Of a stretch of 64,000 nucleotides of DNA, positions 47,801-58,960 are shown piece after piece. The position numbers and the translations under genes were made by a program. Source of the DNA: Tamarix chinensis. Its lineage: Eukaryota; Streptophyta; Magnoliopsida; Caryophyllales; Tamaricaceae. Position 1 is the first letter of the stretch. Each line of letters begins with the position of its first letter. Location of the stretch: NCBI GenBank assembly GCA_030549775.1, contig CM060180.1:30225090-30289089 (forward strand). Reading direction: 5' to 3'. A model generated the notes under the pieces. That model made no database searches, was not told where the DNA came from, and saw nothing but the letters and a program-made list of their open reading frames with translations.

Positions 47801-49479
47801 CATATAGATATTTATAATCCGAGATGATTGATAATGATGGACTAATGGCTTTAAGGCCCTAAAAGTATCGATTGTTCATTATGACCAATTAATATTTGAT
47901 TAACTTATTAAGTCTGTGAATATATGAAAGTGAATATTATGTATGCACCATTAATATCTGATTAACTTGTCAAATATGTGAATATATGGATCTGAATATT
48001 ATGTTTACACCTATCGTTATGTATGAATATAGTGGTGTATCGTGTGTTACATTGCAGGCCTACTATTAAGTGTGTTTTAAAGGGTTACTCAGTACTACAG
48101 TACTAAAGGATTCCATTTATGGGACCCTTGTCTATTCAATGGGCAGTGTCCCTTATAGGTCATTTTCAGGTGCTATTCAAGTGGGATCCCGGGAAAGAGC
48201 ATAAGGAACTATCTGGAAAGTCCTAGGGTTGTCCTCTTTCTCTTTTAAATTCTTGTTTCAATTTATTCGTTATTTTGTAACCACCACTAGCGGATTATAT
48301 TCTCGTAAATTGTTTACTATGCTACTTTGATTTAAATATATTTGAGTTTCTCGTAAGTTATATTCTTCTCTTTTATCCTCAGCACTTGGTACTAGAATAG
48401 TAGGAGTGAACCGGTTTGGTACTAAGTGTGGCAGTAATATCCCCAGAATTCATGGTTTTGATAGTTCGCTTCCACTAAATATTTTAATAAAATGAAATTT
48501 TTCAGTAGTAAATTTTGGGGGTGTTATAGCAGACATAGTAGGGGCTCGTCGGCCGACGGAGGCAGGTCGGTATAAGCCTATAAATGGCAGGTGCAGGTTG
48601 CGGGTGGGGGAGAAAAAGGAAAGGAAGGGGAGCACACGAGGGAGGCAGGTGAAGGGAGTCTAGCTTGAAATAGGAAGGAGAAGGATGGGGGAGAGAGAGG
48701 AGGAGTAGGATGGCAGTACGATGGTAAGAGAAGGATGGTGGTAGGTTGTAGGTGTGACCTACAGCGCGAGGATGGGGATAAGGGAGGAGGAGGAAGAAGG
48801 GGGGTCGGGCCAGCTAGTTAGAGGAAAAGAAAATAAAGAAAAGAAAGGGGGAGACCTGGGTGGGCGAGGGGAGAAAGGAAAAAAAGAAGAAGAACGGGTT
48901 GGGCCATGTGGGGGAGAAAAGAGAGGAGGAGGATTTGGACCACACAGGCAAGGCCCAACCGGAGGAAGAAAAGGAGAAAAAAGAAAATTATACAAATAAA
49001 GAAGAAAAAGGAAAAAGGAGAGAAGAAAAAGAAAAAGGAAAATAGGTTGGTTGGGGTATTTAGGATATTTTGGTAGTTTTGAATATTTGAAAATAATAAA
49101 AATGAGTAAAATAATAATTAAATCCCTTTTAATATTTATTTAGTTTTTTTGATAAATCCTCCTAAATTCTATTTTAATTAGCAAATTATCCTAATCTTTC
49201 CTATTAAATTCTTTATTATTTCCCTTCTTTTTTTTGTCTTAATTACTTCCATTATTTTATTAAAATAATATATTTAATTAATTTCACTAATAGATTCCTA
49301 TTTTATCATAATTTTCTAAATTAGGGTTTTGGGAGTATTACACATTGAGGATGTCCGGGATATGAGTCGGGAGTCCTTGGAGGGCATACATGTCTAGTTG
49401 GGGTTGAGTGTGGAATAAGACATGAGTAAAACGCTAATTACTTAAAGTTAAAAATTATCGAGTCGGGCCTAGGTTAGAG

Positions 49480-49800
49480 TGTTTTCTAATCCACCGGTTA
49501 TAATAGTTGTGAGGAGCCTTCTTGCCATGGGTTGTATTCTGATCTATCGGCTATAATAATGGTCAGGCGCGTTTTTTCCTGAAAATCATTTCTAGTCCAC
49601 CGACTATAATAGTGGGAGTTCTGAGCTCGATAAACCAAATTTTGTATGGTAATAAATCATGGCAAAGACACTAACTAATTATAATAGAACACCACGTGAG
49701 TCGGGGCTAGGTTGGGATAATTTCGGTCCACCGGCTATAATAGTGGCCAGGCGCATTTTGCTATGGGATATCATTTCTAGTCCACTGGCTATAATAGTTG
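49480..49800 (-). repeat. Hairpin-motif array in L6 (reverse)
   Basis: Motifs near 49491, 49545, 49599, 49728 and 49783, mostly of the form CCACCGGCTATAATAGTGG, lie in the part of L6 that resumes after L4. Confidence 0.6.
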
Positions 49801-51829
49801 GTCTTTGTACTCAAATGGATATAATTCGAGAGATGCGTAAAGACAAAATTAATGGCCTATGTCTTAAGAATGAGGGTGAATCTGAATGAAATACTATATG
49901 CATCATTTGCCTTTTTGAGTTTGCATGGTCTTAGCCATATGATTACCTTACTTTGTATACAACATACTGATCACCTCTTTTATGGGTGTTGTTAATTCCC
50001 ACGAGTAGTGACCCCTATTGAGTTTGTGCAAGTAGGAAATGATGCCCATAATGACTTTGATGCCTATAATGCTTTGGGCGGGACTGATTGATAGCCTGAT
50101 GTACTTGTCATAGGGTCCGAAAGGGTGTTTTCCAGACTTACTTTTATCTAAGTTTGTTGTTGTTTTATTTACCGTTGTAAAATCCCCCATAGGGGGTGTT
50201 ATTGTATTCGCTTTCCCCTTCTATACCAACTCTAATATTTGCACACTCTGTTTTAGTTATAAAGTGTTGGAACTATTGTGATTTTACTCATTACTCATAT
50301 TAATACCTTTAAATTTTTAAGTCTTATGATAGGCATGAAATTGGCTAAGGATCAATCTTGTGTCGATCATGGCGGTAGCACCTATGATTTTAGTGTATGG
50401 TTTTCTACATAAACGAATATTTTTAACTATGAATTTTAGAGGTGTTACACTTAGCCAAATCAAATATAAGGATGTCTTACCTCTAACTTAAATCTTCTAG
50501 CACCTTCTAACTTGATGGAATATACCAAGACTCATGATTTTCTAAGAGAATCAATAATTAAAATTGTCAAAAATCAAAAACAGAAGAATAAGAAAAGAAC
50601 AAGCCCAACTCAACCTTCTCTCAATAACAAGTTACAAATAGGAGAAAATTAAGGACCTTTAACCCTTTTCTATACCTTAATCATTAATTGTTTAAAAGGA
50701 AAAATAAGATAGAGATAAGGCTAATATTTTGAGAAGAGATGAGAAAAACACAAGTGATCAGAGAAGGGAATTTAAGATGCAAAGACATTGTTTTCCAACA
50801 TAAGGGGAAATTGAAGGAAATGACGGAATGATCAACCTTTAAAATTATAAACTAAGGAAAATAGAGAAAGAAAATCAAGTGTTGAAGGACAAGGTTCAAA
50901 TGATTAAGAAACTAAAGCCTAAAGGAGGTAGGGGTTGGCATATCAAAAAGAAGGAGAGAGAGGCAGTTGACTTTGGTTGAGTGTGGAGAACCAAGGTATA
51001 AGAAGGGGAATGATGAAGATAAGGTAGGTCGAGTGCAACAAGGTGTTGGGAGATGTAGGTAAGGGAGAAGAAGGGGTTCCAGAAGGCTTACACACATCTA
51101 TGGCTGTTAGAGGAGAGAAAAATGAGGAAGAGAGAGAGTAAGTGAGAAAATACCTTAAAAGTGATATGGGAAATTTTTTAGCAAAATAAATTTATAGGAT
51201 GATTTAAATAATATAAAAATAATTTCAAAATACCAAATTATGCTTATCAACAAAAATATATATATAATTAGAAGTTTTATAAACATTGGAAATATAATTA
51301 AAACTAAAATAAAAAATGATATGAAATCACGACATAACTGGTCAATCGATTTAGGAAGTCGGTCAACTAGTTATCCCATAAATAAAAATGTAAGTTCCAA
51401 CCGGTCGATTAGTGCATCTAAAATTCACATTTTTACCCAAATTTCAAGCCCTTTTAAAAATCAAAACTATTTTCTTTTATATCAATATAATTTTAAATAC
51501 ATTTTGAAGGATATAAGATGTGGTATTACATTTATAGTAAAACAATAAGCTCATACATATAATTATTTAAATGGTCAAATTTCATGCGCATAAATATGAA
51601 TTAAGCTAGTGTTTGATTCCAAGTTCACTTTGTTTTATACAATATTTGTATATTTACAAGGTAATAACAAAGCTAAGGTCTTGTGGTGACACAAAAATAA
51701 AGTTATTTTCTCCTTTAAGAGTTTCTCTAATAATGCCTTAGAATTTATCTTTTACTATCTTGGAGTTTATCTTGTACATAGGTTATAAAAATTATAAGAT
51801 ACATCTTTGGTTTATAATAACGATGTGTT

Positions 51830-52174
51830 ATTTAGTAGAGAAATGCTATACTCTTAATATAATTGTGTAGTATATGTAGTCGGTCAACTAGAATAATGTT
51901 GTACTGTTGATATAAATGTGTTATACATTATTAAGGCTTATGTTGTACTCTTAGTAGAGTTATGGTATAACGTTGTTTTATAATTGTGTTGTACTCTTAA
52001 TAATTTTATGTTTTATTCTTAGTAGAATTATGATGTACACTTAATGTGATTGTATTGTACATTTATTAGGTTTTTTGTTGGACATTCAATTGTTTTATGG
52101 TGTACTCTTAGTAGAGAGTTATGGTGCATGCTTAGTATAATTATATTGTACATTTAGTTGTTTTTTGTTTTATT
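51830..52174. repeat. Satellite-like array S2, left part
   Basis: Units of about 66 bases made of two related halves, one with gtactcttagtagagttatg and one with cttagtataattatattgtac. The same array resumes at 55021, after the element at 52175-55020. Confidence 0.72.
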
Positions 52175-54477
52175 CGTAACACCCTAAAATATACTATTGA
52201 AAAATATTTTTTTAGTAGAAGCATAATATTAAAATAGTTGTGTGTTACTATCGTACTCGATATAAGGGTGGTTTACCATACTATCTTTACATCAAATACA
52301 AGGTAAAAATAGTTAAGACTTAAATCATGATAAACCGAGAATAAGAGAATATCCATAAGCATCCAATCAATTTTAGATATTAACTCTAAATATAATATCA
52401 AAATACAACAAAAGGGATCTCATAGAACTATGAGTTTAAAAAAGTATTTAAGTAAAAGCTAACTACCGGATAACATAACTCTACACCCAATCTCGATACA
52501 TATGAATCACTCCTCCATAATTAGAATATCGTAAGCAACAAAATCATCCAATAGGTCCTCGTCGACCTACACAAAGACATTTATGTTGTCTATTCATGGA
52601 AATAAACAATGCCCATGAAACAAATGATCAATACGCTATGTACTGAATAAGATAACAATACAGTCGAGAATGGTTACACATAATACATGAATTCACATCA
52701 AATAATAAGCATACAAGTGTTACCATAAAGCAATGCAAGGTGAATACGGATTCTAAAACTCATTATTATATATAAACATAATATATTCTTTTATTTATAT
52801 TGAATTCAAGGACACTACTACTCTTAAATTGATGGAATAGTATGAAGCACCTTTTGAGAAAGAACACACCTAAGCCACTATTATTTTCTAGTGGAATGGG
52901 CCCAACATATACCAGGGCAACACGTTCCTAACCACTATTTTTTAAATCGGTGGAATAATCTTAAGCACCTCTTGGGAAAAAATGCTCTTGAACCACTATT
53001 ATCATTTAGTGGAACGGACCCAACACTTTGGTCTTAATTCACGTACTCTTCCACTTTAAATCATTAATATCTTATGCATTAGTTACTTATCTCATAATCA
53101 TATTCCTCATCCACATTGAGTTTAAGGTCTCACTATTCTTAATCCGGTAGAACAAATCGATATACCTCTCAAGAAAAAGCACACCTTAGCCACTATTATC
53201 GTTTGGTGGAGTGGACACACCAAGCACCTTGGCCCAACTCACGGGATCTTTTATTTTAAGTGATTAAAATCTTTTTCATAGTTGGTTATATCAGGATCAT
53301 CATACATGACTCATGTAGATAAGCACAACACATAAGGTACATCCACATATATATTAAGATAACCCTTAAGGACTATGCCCATAATTCGCTTATGAAAACC
53401 CCTAATTTCATGAGGTGGCATGTCTTCTTATATTTTGTTATACTCAAGCTACAAAAAAATTATCCCAAATATTTCGAGTATCACAATTAGCATATTAAAG
53501 ACTGATCTCTTTTAAAATCAACATAAATCCATATTTATCCGCCATTAATCAAAATACCCCTATATCATCAAAATCCTCAGATTCTCATATTATTTAAATT
53601 GTATCTTACTCATTCATCATTTATTCACATCACATATAAATTAATTTATAACACCCACAAAACTCATCATGTCATGATTATTTTCCATGTTATCATCAAA
53701 TGACCATAATGCCCTCATAATAACCAAACTACTCATATTTTCCCAAAGGCCTTACAAGCCCTAATATTAATAAATTTCAACCTCCAATATTTATATCATC
53801 ATAAAATACACAACCCCAAATAGATATATAGATACCATGTGTATAGAGTCATACCAACCAATAATTCAAATGTATGCTTTCATATTTTTTCCGCTTTTAA
53901 TATATCATATAATAACATTATCATAATCAACATTATCCATATAACATTTCCAAACATAACAATACATATAAGCCCTAGCTATAGCGTGTATCCTTACCAA
54001 AAAAGATAGTGGTCTCTAAGCACGTAAAAGTCTAGTCCGCCTCCTCCGAATTTACTAGAAGATTTCCAACAAAAACAAGAATAATACACAATTAGAAATA
54101 CAATTGAAGAAAAGTTAAGGTAAAATAAAGTGGAAATGGGGATAAACGAAATAAGTGAAAAAAATTAGGTTGTGTAGGAGTAAGGTGGAATGTATGGTGG
54201 TGCTAGCATGGAGCATAGGTGTGCTAAAAGGGAGGCATGGATGCACCAAAGGAAGGGCATGGTAGTGGCATTCAACGCATGCATGAGTTGAGAGCATGGA
54301 ATACGCACGGGCAGGGTGAACAAGGTGTGCATAGTTGTGTGCAAAATTGTGCATGGATTGTGTGAAGGGGACATGGTGTGCGAGGGTGCATTGCTATGCA
54401 CCTTAAGAAAAACAAATAGAGCATGATGAAAAATAAGGAAAAATATATGGCATGGAGTGGCAATGGTTAGGAAACAA

Positions 54478-54511
54478 TGTAACACCTCGAAATTAAAATC
54501 AAGGTGTTACA
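54478..54511. mobile_element. 34-nt mini-element with both LTR-like ends
   Basis: The sequence begins TGTAACACCT and ends AGGTGTTACA, an inverted pair of ten bases separated by only 14 bases. Both ends match family termini. It sits within Q at a site not otherwise expected to have family ends. It may be an extreme internal deletion derivative, or a footprint. Confidence 0.5.
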
Positions 54512-54680
54512 AATGATGGGAGGGGAATGATGGGGTGGTAGTGGTGGTTGGTTTTCCAAGGAAATGGTGGTGCTTGGTGGTTGGTGGTGGCGAATAGGGT
54601 GGCGATGGTTGTGGGCAGCGTCAAATAGAGCAAGGAAATAAAAAGGGAGTTGATCAGGGTTGGTTGTGCTTGACATAAAT

Positions 54681-54719
54681 GGGGGGGAGAGAGAGAGAGT
54701 GTGTGTGTGTGTGTGTGTT
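54681..54719. repeat. G-run, (GA)n and (GT)n microsatellites
   Basis: Seven G, a GA run and about ten GT units in succession, inside element Q. Confidence 0.9.
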
Positions 54720-55020
54720 AGTTGGGAATTAAATGAACCAGGTTTAGGCGATGTATATTTAGTGCATGGGAAAAGACAAGGAGAATGAGAAAAAAGGAAA
54801 AGGGGGGAAAATAAAATAAGTTTAGTGTCAGAATTAGAATTAAGTTAAAATAATTTAAATTCGTATAGAATATAAATTAACTGGAATGAAAATTAAGATT
54901 ATGCTAAGATTTTGGATTATGAAATTAGGACGTGGTAATTAGATTTATTTTCTAATATTAGAATTAGGTTAATTTATTAATTGCTTAGGATTAAGATTAG
55001 ATAAAATACGGGGTATTGCG

Positions 55021-56260
55021 GTGCTCTTAATAGAGTTATAATGCACACTTTGTATAATTATGTTGTACATTTATTAGTTTGCGTTGCACTTTTAGCAGGG
55101 TTATGATGTATGCTTAGTATAATTATATTGTATATTTAGTAGTCTTTGTTGCACTCTTAGTAGATTTATGATATACGCTTGGTATAATTATCGTGAACAT
55201 TTAATATTTTTTTATTATACTATTAGTAATTTTATGTTGTGTTGTTAGTAGCTTTATGATGTACACTTAGTATAATTATATTGTACATTTAGTAGATTTG
55301 TGTTTTACTCTTAGTAGAGTTATGATGTATGCTTAGTATAATTGTGTTGTACAGTTTGTAGATTTGTGTTGCACTCTTAGTAATTTTATGTTATACTCTT
55401 AGTGGAGTTATAATGTACGCTTAGTATAATTACATTGTACACATACAGTAGTCTAACTTACATGGTTTACTAGAGGTACACTAAAAAAACACAAAAAAGG
55501 TACATCAGGTTTACTTTTGAGGTGCACCACATGTATGAGATGGAAGATTAACCAATCTATTATTTCACATTTAAATCAGTCTAACTTGTATGATTCACTA
55601 GAGGTACATTAGAAAAATATATAGGGTATCTTGTATTTATTCTTTAGGTACACCACGATTATAGCATGGAATATTAAGAATTTTAAGAGGTTTGAATAAT
55701 TTTAAGCAATTGTTTAACCTTTAACCTCTTAGATTTCTTTTAATTCTTTGAACGTACGTGAAAAGCTAAGAATGTAGAATAGTTTGTTTTCATACCATTA
55801 ACATTTAGTATAGTAGTTTGTTTTCTTTTAATGTATTGTTATATTATATATTTAGTATAATGATGTTATAAATTTAGTAGATTTGTGTTGTACACTTAAT
55901 CATAATTACAATGCACTTTTCATATAATTATATAATAAATTAATTAAAACTTGTGTTGTACTTTTAATAGAGTGACGTTAAGCTCTGAATATAATTATGT
56001 TGTACATATAGTAGATTTGTGTTGTAAACTAAGTAAAATTACATTATACTTTTGATATACTTATATTATACATTATTAAGACTTCTATTGTACTCTTAGT
56101 AGAGTTATGTTGTACAGTTAGTATAATTATAGTGTACATATAGTAGATTTGTATTGTAAACTTAGTAGACTTACACTGTACTTTTGATATAATTATATTG
56201 CGCATTATTAAGACTTATAATGTACTCTTAGTAGAGTTATAATGTACAATTATATATAAA
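55021..56260. repeat. Satellite-like array S2, right part, with two S1 units inside
   Basis: Continues the roughly 66-base repeat of 51830-52174 (for example from 55260 to 55390, units measuring about 67). Between 55440 and 55700 there are about two units of the 125-140-base repeat seen at 27775-28140. The roughly 66-base repeat resumes near 55850-56260. Units are strongly diverged, so the array is old. Confidence 0.68.
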
Positions 56261-56619
56261 ATTGTTTCAACAGTCAGACGTCAATAACATGAATATAAAT
56301 TAAGTTAGTGTTACACGAAGCTAATAAATAGAGAATCCTAATAAAAAGGTACATTGTCTGGTATTAAACATTATCAATGTTCAATAATTTATTGGTATGT
56401 TATGTTCCAACCAAAAACACTTTTATCATGGCATATATTCCAGTTTATATTCAAGGTCGGTAGTAAAAAATTGTGTAAAATATGTACCTGCCAAAAAACT
56501 AATGTTAGTACTAAGTCACGTATAGGGGTATAATACTAAAAAAATTAAGATAAAGGCATACCACTATGTAATGATAGTGTAATTGTAAGAAAATAGTAGA
56601 AACAACTTCTTTAGGACCT

Positions 56620-58960
56620 TAAGCCTTATGCCGCTCCACTAAGGGAAGGAATGAATTACAAGCTTCACTGGACAAATAGACAAAGCATATTAAAAATCGT
56701 GTCGCAATGATCTAACCAATGCCCAATATCTCCATCCAATGTTTTCATAGAGCACACCCTTCCCAATGTGAAATATTCTCAAGGAGTACATCAACTGACT
56801 GAAATGTAAGTGCACATTCATATAGCTCATGTCTTTCTTGAACCTCACTATATAAGTCACAACGAATCTGACACCATTTTTTTTCTCATTCTCATATATT
56901 AAGTATGATATCGTTCTAAAATCACAATTTTCATCTGCTATAGTATTACTCCAATCGCTAATGTATGGGACAATATGATTTCTTAATTGTCTACCATATG
57001 GGAAATGAAACTCATCAATTAACTTACAAGAAACACTTGATACTTGTCTTCATTGACCTCAACCCTAACTTCCACCTTAACCTAAGCCTAGTGTATACTC
57101 CCAACTTGAGGGGTCCCTCTTGGTAGAATTTTATTTTAGACAACCATTACATTGTCGCACATCTAGCTTTTGTAAAGTTGTTTATTGAGGAACTACAATA
57201 TGAAATATCTACCTTGCTAGCTCGTTATAAACATCTTTTAGCTGTCTTAGAACAACTCAGACATAAACATGCAGTAAATGAAGTGCAATGCTATTTGTTT
57301 TATCTAAGGCTGGAGGGTTGATCAGTTCATCCATATATAGTTTCCTCTAAAAATGATGTATTATAGGCACAAGAAAGGGAGTGAAGCTATTACTGTATAA
57401 ACATAACTCATGTGCACATGGAGACCCATGGATTTGCCACAACCTACATCCATATAGAGCTAGATTAGTGCATAAATCATCAATTCTTGAGCACTCATCA
57501 TGAATCAACTATAATGTAGATAAAAATATGTTACCTCTCAATTTGTTAAAAATAACCGCTAAATTTATGAGGAATGTTGAGCTGAGGATTTTCCAATAAC
57601 GTTTTAATGTCATCATGTTGTAATTTTACCGATTAGTGAATTTATGGTAAAACGGTATCAAAGTTGCTCATTAATGTGTCTAAAAACTTTTTCAGTGTAC
57701 CATGAGCACCTTTAACTCTATTAAAGAACAGTATAAGTGAAACAAGCCAACATTTTATGTATTTGTGTGAGTGGATATGATATATGGTTTATCCCTAAAG
57801 CATACCTTGGTCAATATGAAAGGCTTGGTCAACTTAAGAAGAAACGATATTCTCTTTGTATGGGTGTAGCCACTGCCTCTTCAAATAAGAAAGAATTTGA
57901 GGAATATTCTTGTAGCTATGCTCTAATGAGGAAAGTTTTTTTTCATATGTCTCCTTATTCATGGCAACTATGACATACTTCCATTATGGCAAAAAATTAT
58001 GTGCAAAAACTTTACTACACAGTATTTTTGCACATTTTTCTTCCACATTTTTGTTAGTGCGAAATCTATGCAACAAATTCTTTGAACTAGGAAAAATATG
58101 TTATACCTCATAAGTTATACCAAGTTTCCAGCCAGTGAGAATGAAAGTTGGCATCATCCATGGATCTATCAAGCCCTTCACTTTCTCTAATACCCGTATA
58201 TAACTCTTTGCATTCTCAATTCACATAAATGCATATGTGACATTAAAACTTTGAAATGTTGGAGATACTCCAATAATTTAAATCAAAGGTAATCCATATG
58301 CATTTTTCTTATATGTGTAGTCCATTTATAAGACAAAAGGATACACACGCAAAATATTAATTGATTTCAGGTGAGCAAAGTTAAGATCATTAAGAATGTT
58401 TGAATTTGATTCACTTCAATGCCATTGGAAATAATAATTTTTCACTAAAAAATACATAATATATTGTAAAGAACTCTAAACATGCATTCATTCAACCTCA
58501 TTCTTTGTTGAGAGTAATAAAAATGCCTTTTACTGCTCACATTATGCTCAAACTACTTTTGGAAGATGGATTTTAATTCATTGTTACTTCACATGGCTTC
58601 TACTGAAATCTTTAATGAAGTTCAACTCATTTTCTATTAGCCTACCTACAACTACTTGACATTCAAGATACGTTGCTAATTTATGGTTATGTTTTGCATA
58701 ATGGACATGTAGACACCATGTTCAATTTTTCTCTTTAACCTAAAGCAGCTCTAAAGGACAACCAAATTTCTTCCCGCTTGTATTCCTTACACATTCGATG
58801 TCTAAAAGCCTTGTTGTTTTATAAGAAACGCTTCTCTCACATACTATCCATACTCTACCTTATTTTGTTGCCATTTAATTTTGTTCAATGCCTTATAACT
58901 AAAACCATCATAAGCTCATAACCAATCTAACGAACCCATTCCGCAAGATGATTACGAGAG
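56620..58960 (-). pseudogene. Mutator-like transposase fused to an OTU-type cysteine protease domain, decayed
   Basis: The minus-strand translation, in shifting frames with many stops, follows a plant MULE/FAR1-type transposase in order. Near 58960-58740 is the N-terminal DNA-binding part (HLAEWVRWIGYE); HNHKLATYLECQVVVGRL is near 58700-58640. The transposase core, with MDYTYKKNAYGLPLI, is near 58326-58270. SYLKRQWLHPYKENIVSS, then RVKGAHGTLKKFLDTL, follow near 57870-57660. The zinc-knuckle-like YGCRLWQIHGSPCAHEL is near 57460-57410. A linker STKRDPSSWEY (57128-57094) leads into an OTU-like domain with ADENCDFRT (56940-56914), which keeps the Asp-x-x-Cys of the active site, and WCQIRCDLYSEVQ. 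The end, near IIATRFLICFVYLSSEA (56710-56650), falls short of the OTU histidine. No terminal inverted repeats were found. Such MULE-OTU fusions exist as plant transposon proteins; this copy is dead. The + frame at 57737-57973 is its shadow. Confidence 0.8.

Larger units (their letters stand above)
43856..48528 (-). mobile_element. LTR-like element L5, nested in L4, reverse orientation
   Basis: L5 is uninterrupted, 4673 bp. On + it starts TATAATCCCCCAAAATTTTA and ends AATTTTGGGGGTGTTATA, near-perfect inverted ends. Flanks gcgga (43851-43855) and gcaga (48529-48533) match 4/5. Its order is the reverse of L2: AT-rich tail, pyrimidine block (44170-45060), AAATTACCA-type minisatellite reversed (45735-46350), hairpin array (47440-47800) and family head ending at 48528. 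No protein coding. L2 and L5 are the best-preserved full-length copies. Confidence 0.8.
40663..49342 (+). mobile_element. LTR-like element L4, nested in L6
   Basis: L4 starts TGTAACACCCCCAAAAATTC at 40663 and ends gggagtattaca at 49342. Flanks catta (40658-40662) and cattg (49343-49347) match 4/5. It is interrupted by the reversed L5 (43856-48528); own parts are 40663-43855 and 48529-49342, about 4.0 kb. Parts in order: hairpin array (41345-41725), ccatgcaaga units (42450-42510), trinucleotide repeats (43020-43200), and a purine block split by L5 (43250-43855 and 48529-49050) with a TATA-like box at 43799-43809. No protein coding. Confidence 0.72.
37935..50449 (-). mobile_element. LTR-like element L6, nested in P0, reverse orientation
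   Basis: On the + strand L6 starts TGTAATACTCCAAAATTTTA at 37935 and ends GAGGTGTTACA at 50449. That is the family's 3' end first, so the element is reversed. Flanks tttag (37930-37934) and cttag (50450-50454) match 4/5. It is interrupted by L4 (40663-49342). Its own parts are 37935-40662 and 49343-50449, about 3.84 kb. It has a pyrimidine-rich block (38240-39260, the complement of the family purine block), TCA/TTA microsatellites (39340-39460) and a hairpin array (49480-49800). No protein coding. Confidence 0.7.
28250..51530 (+). mobile_element. Oldest LTR-like element of the nested block (P0)
   Basis: P0 starts TATAACACCC at 28250 and ends tggtattaca at 51530. The flanking 5-mers are identical: tttat at 28245-28249 and at 51531-51535. 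Between the ends it is interrupted twice, by P1 (29079-36579) and by L6 (37935-50449). Its own parts are 28250-29078, 36580-37934 and 50450-51530, about 3.27 kb. Continuity is supported by the cgac/gtcgac-type repeat found at both 37280-37620 and 51330-51430, on opposite sides of L6. The terminal part (about 50880-51170) is purine-biased as in the related elements. No protein coding. Confidence 0.72.
52175..55020 (+). mobile_element. LTR-like element Q, inserted in satellite-like array S2
   Basis: Q starts CGTAACACCCTAAAATA at 52175 (family TGTAACACCC with a T to C change) and ends near GGGGTATTGCG at 55020. Length is about 2.85 kb. Hairpin motifs lie at 52860-53220, with a purine-rich tail from about 54520. 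The target duplication is not clear because the host is repetitive. A 34-nt copy of the family ends lies inside it (54478-54511), and a G-run with (GA)n and (GT)n at 54681-54719. No protein coding. Confidence 0.62.

Noticed and set aside
57737..57973. 78-residue + strand frame
   Set aside because: Antisense to the MULE-OTU pseudogene, whose minus-strand motifs run through it.
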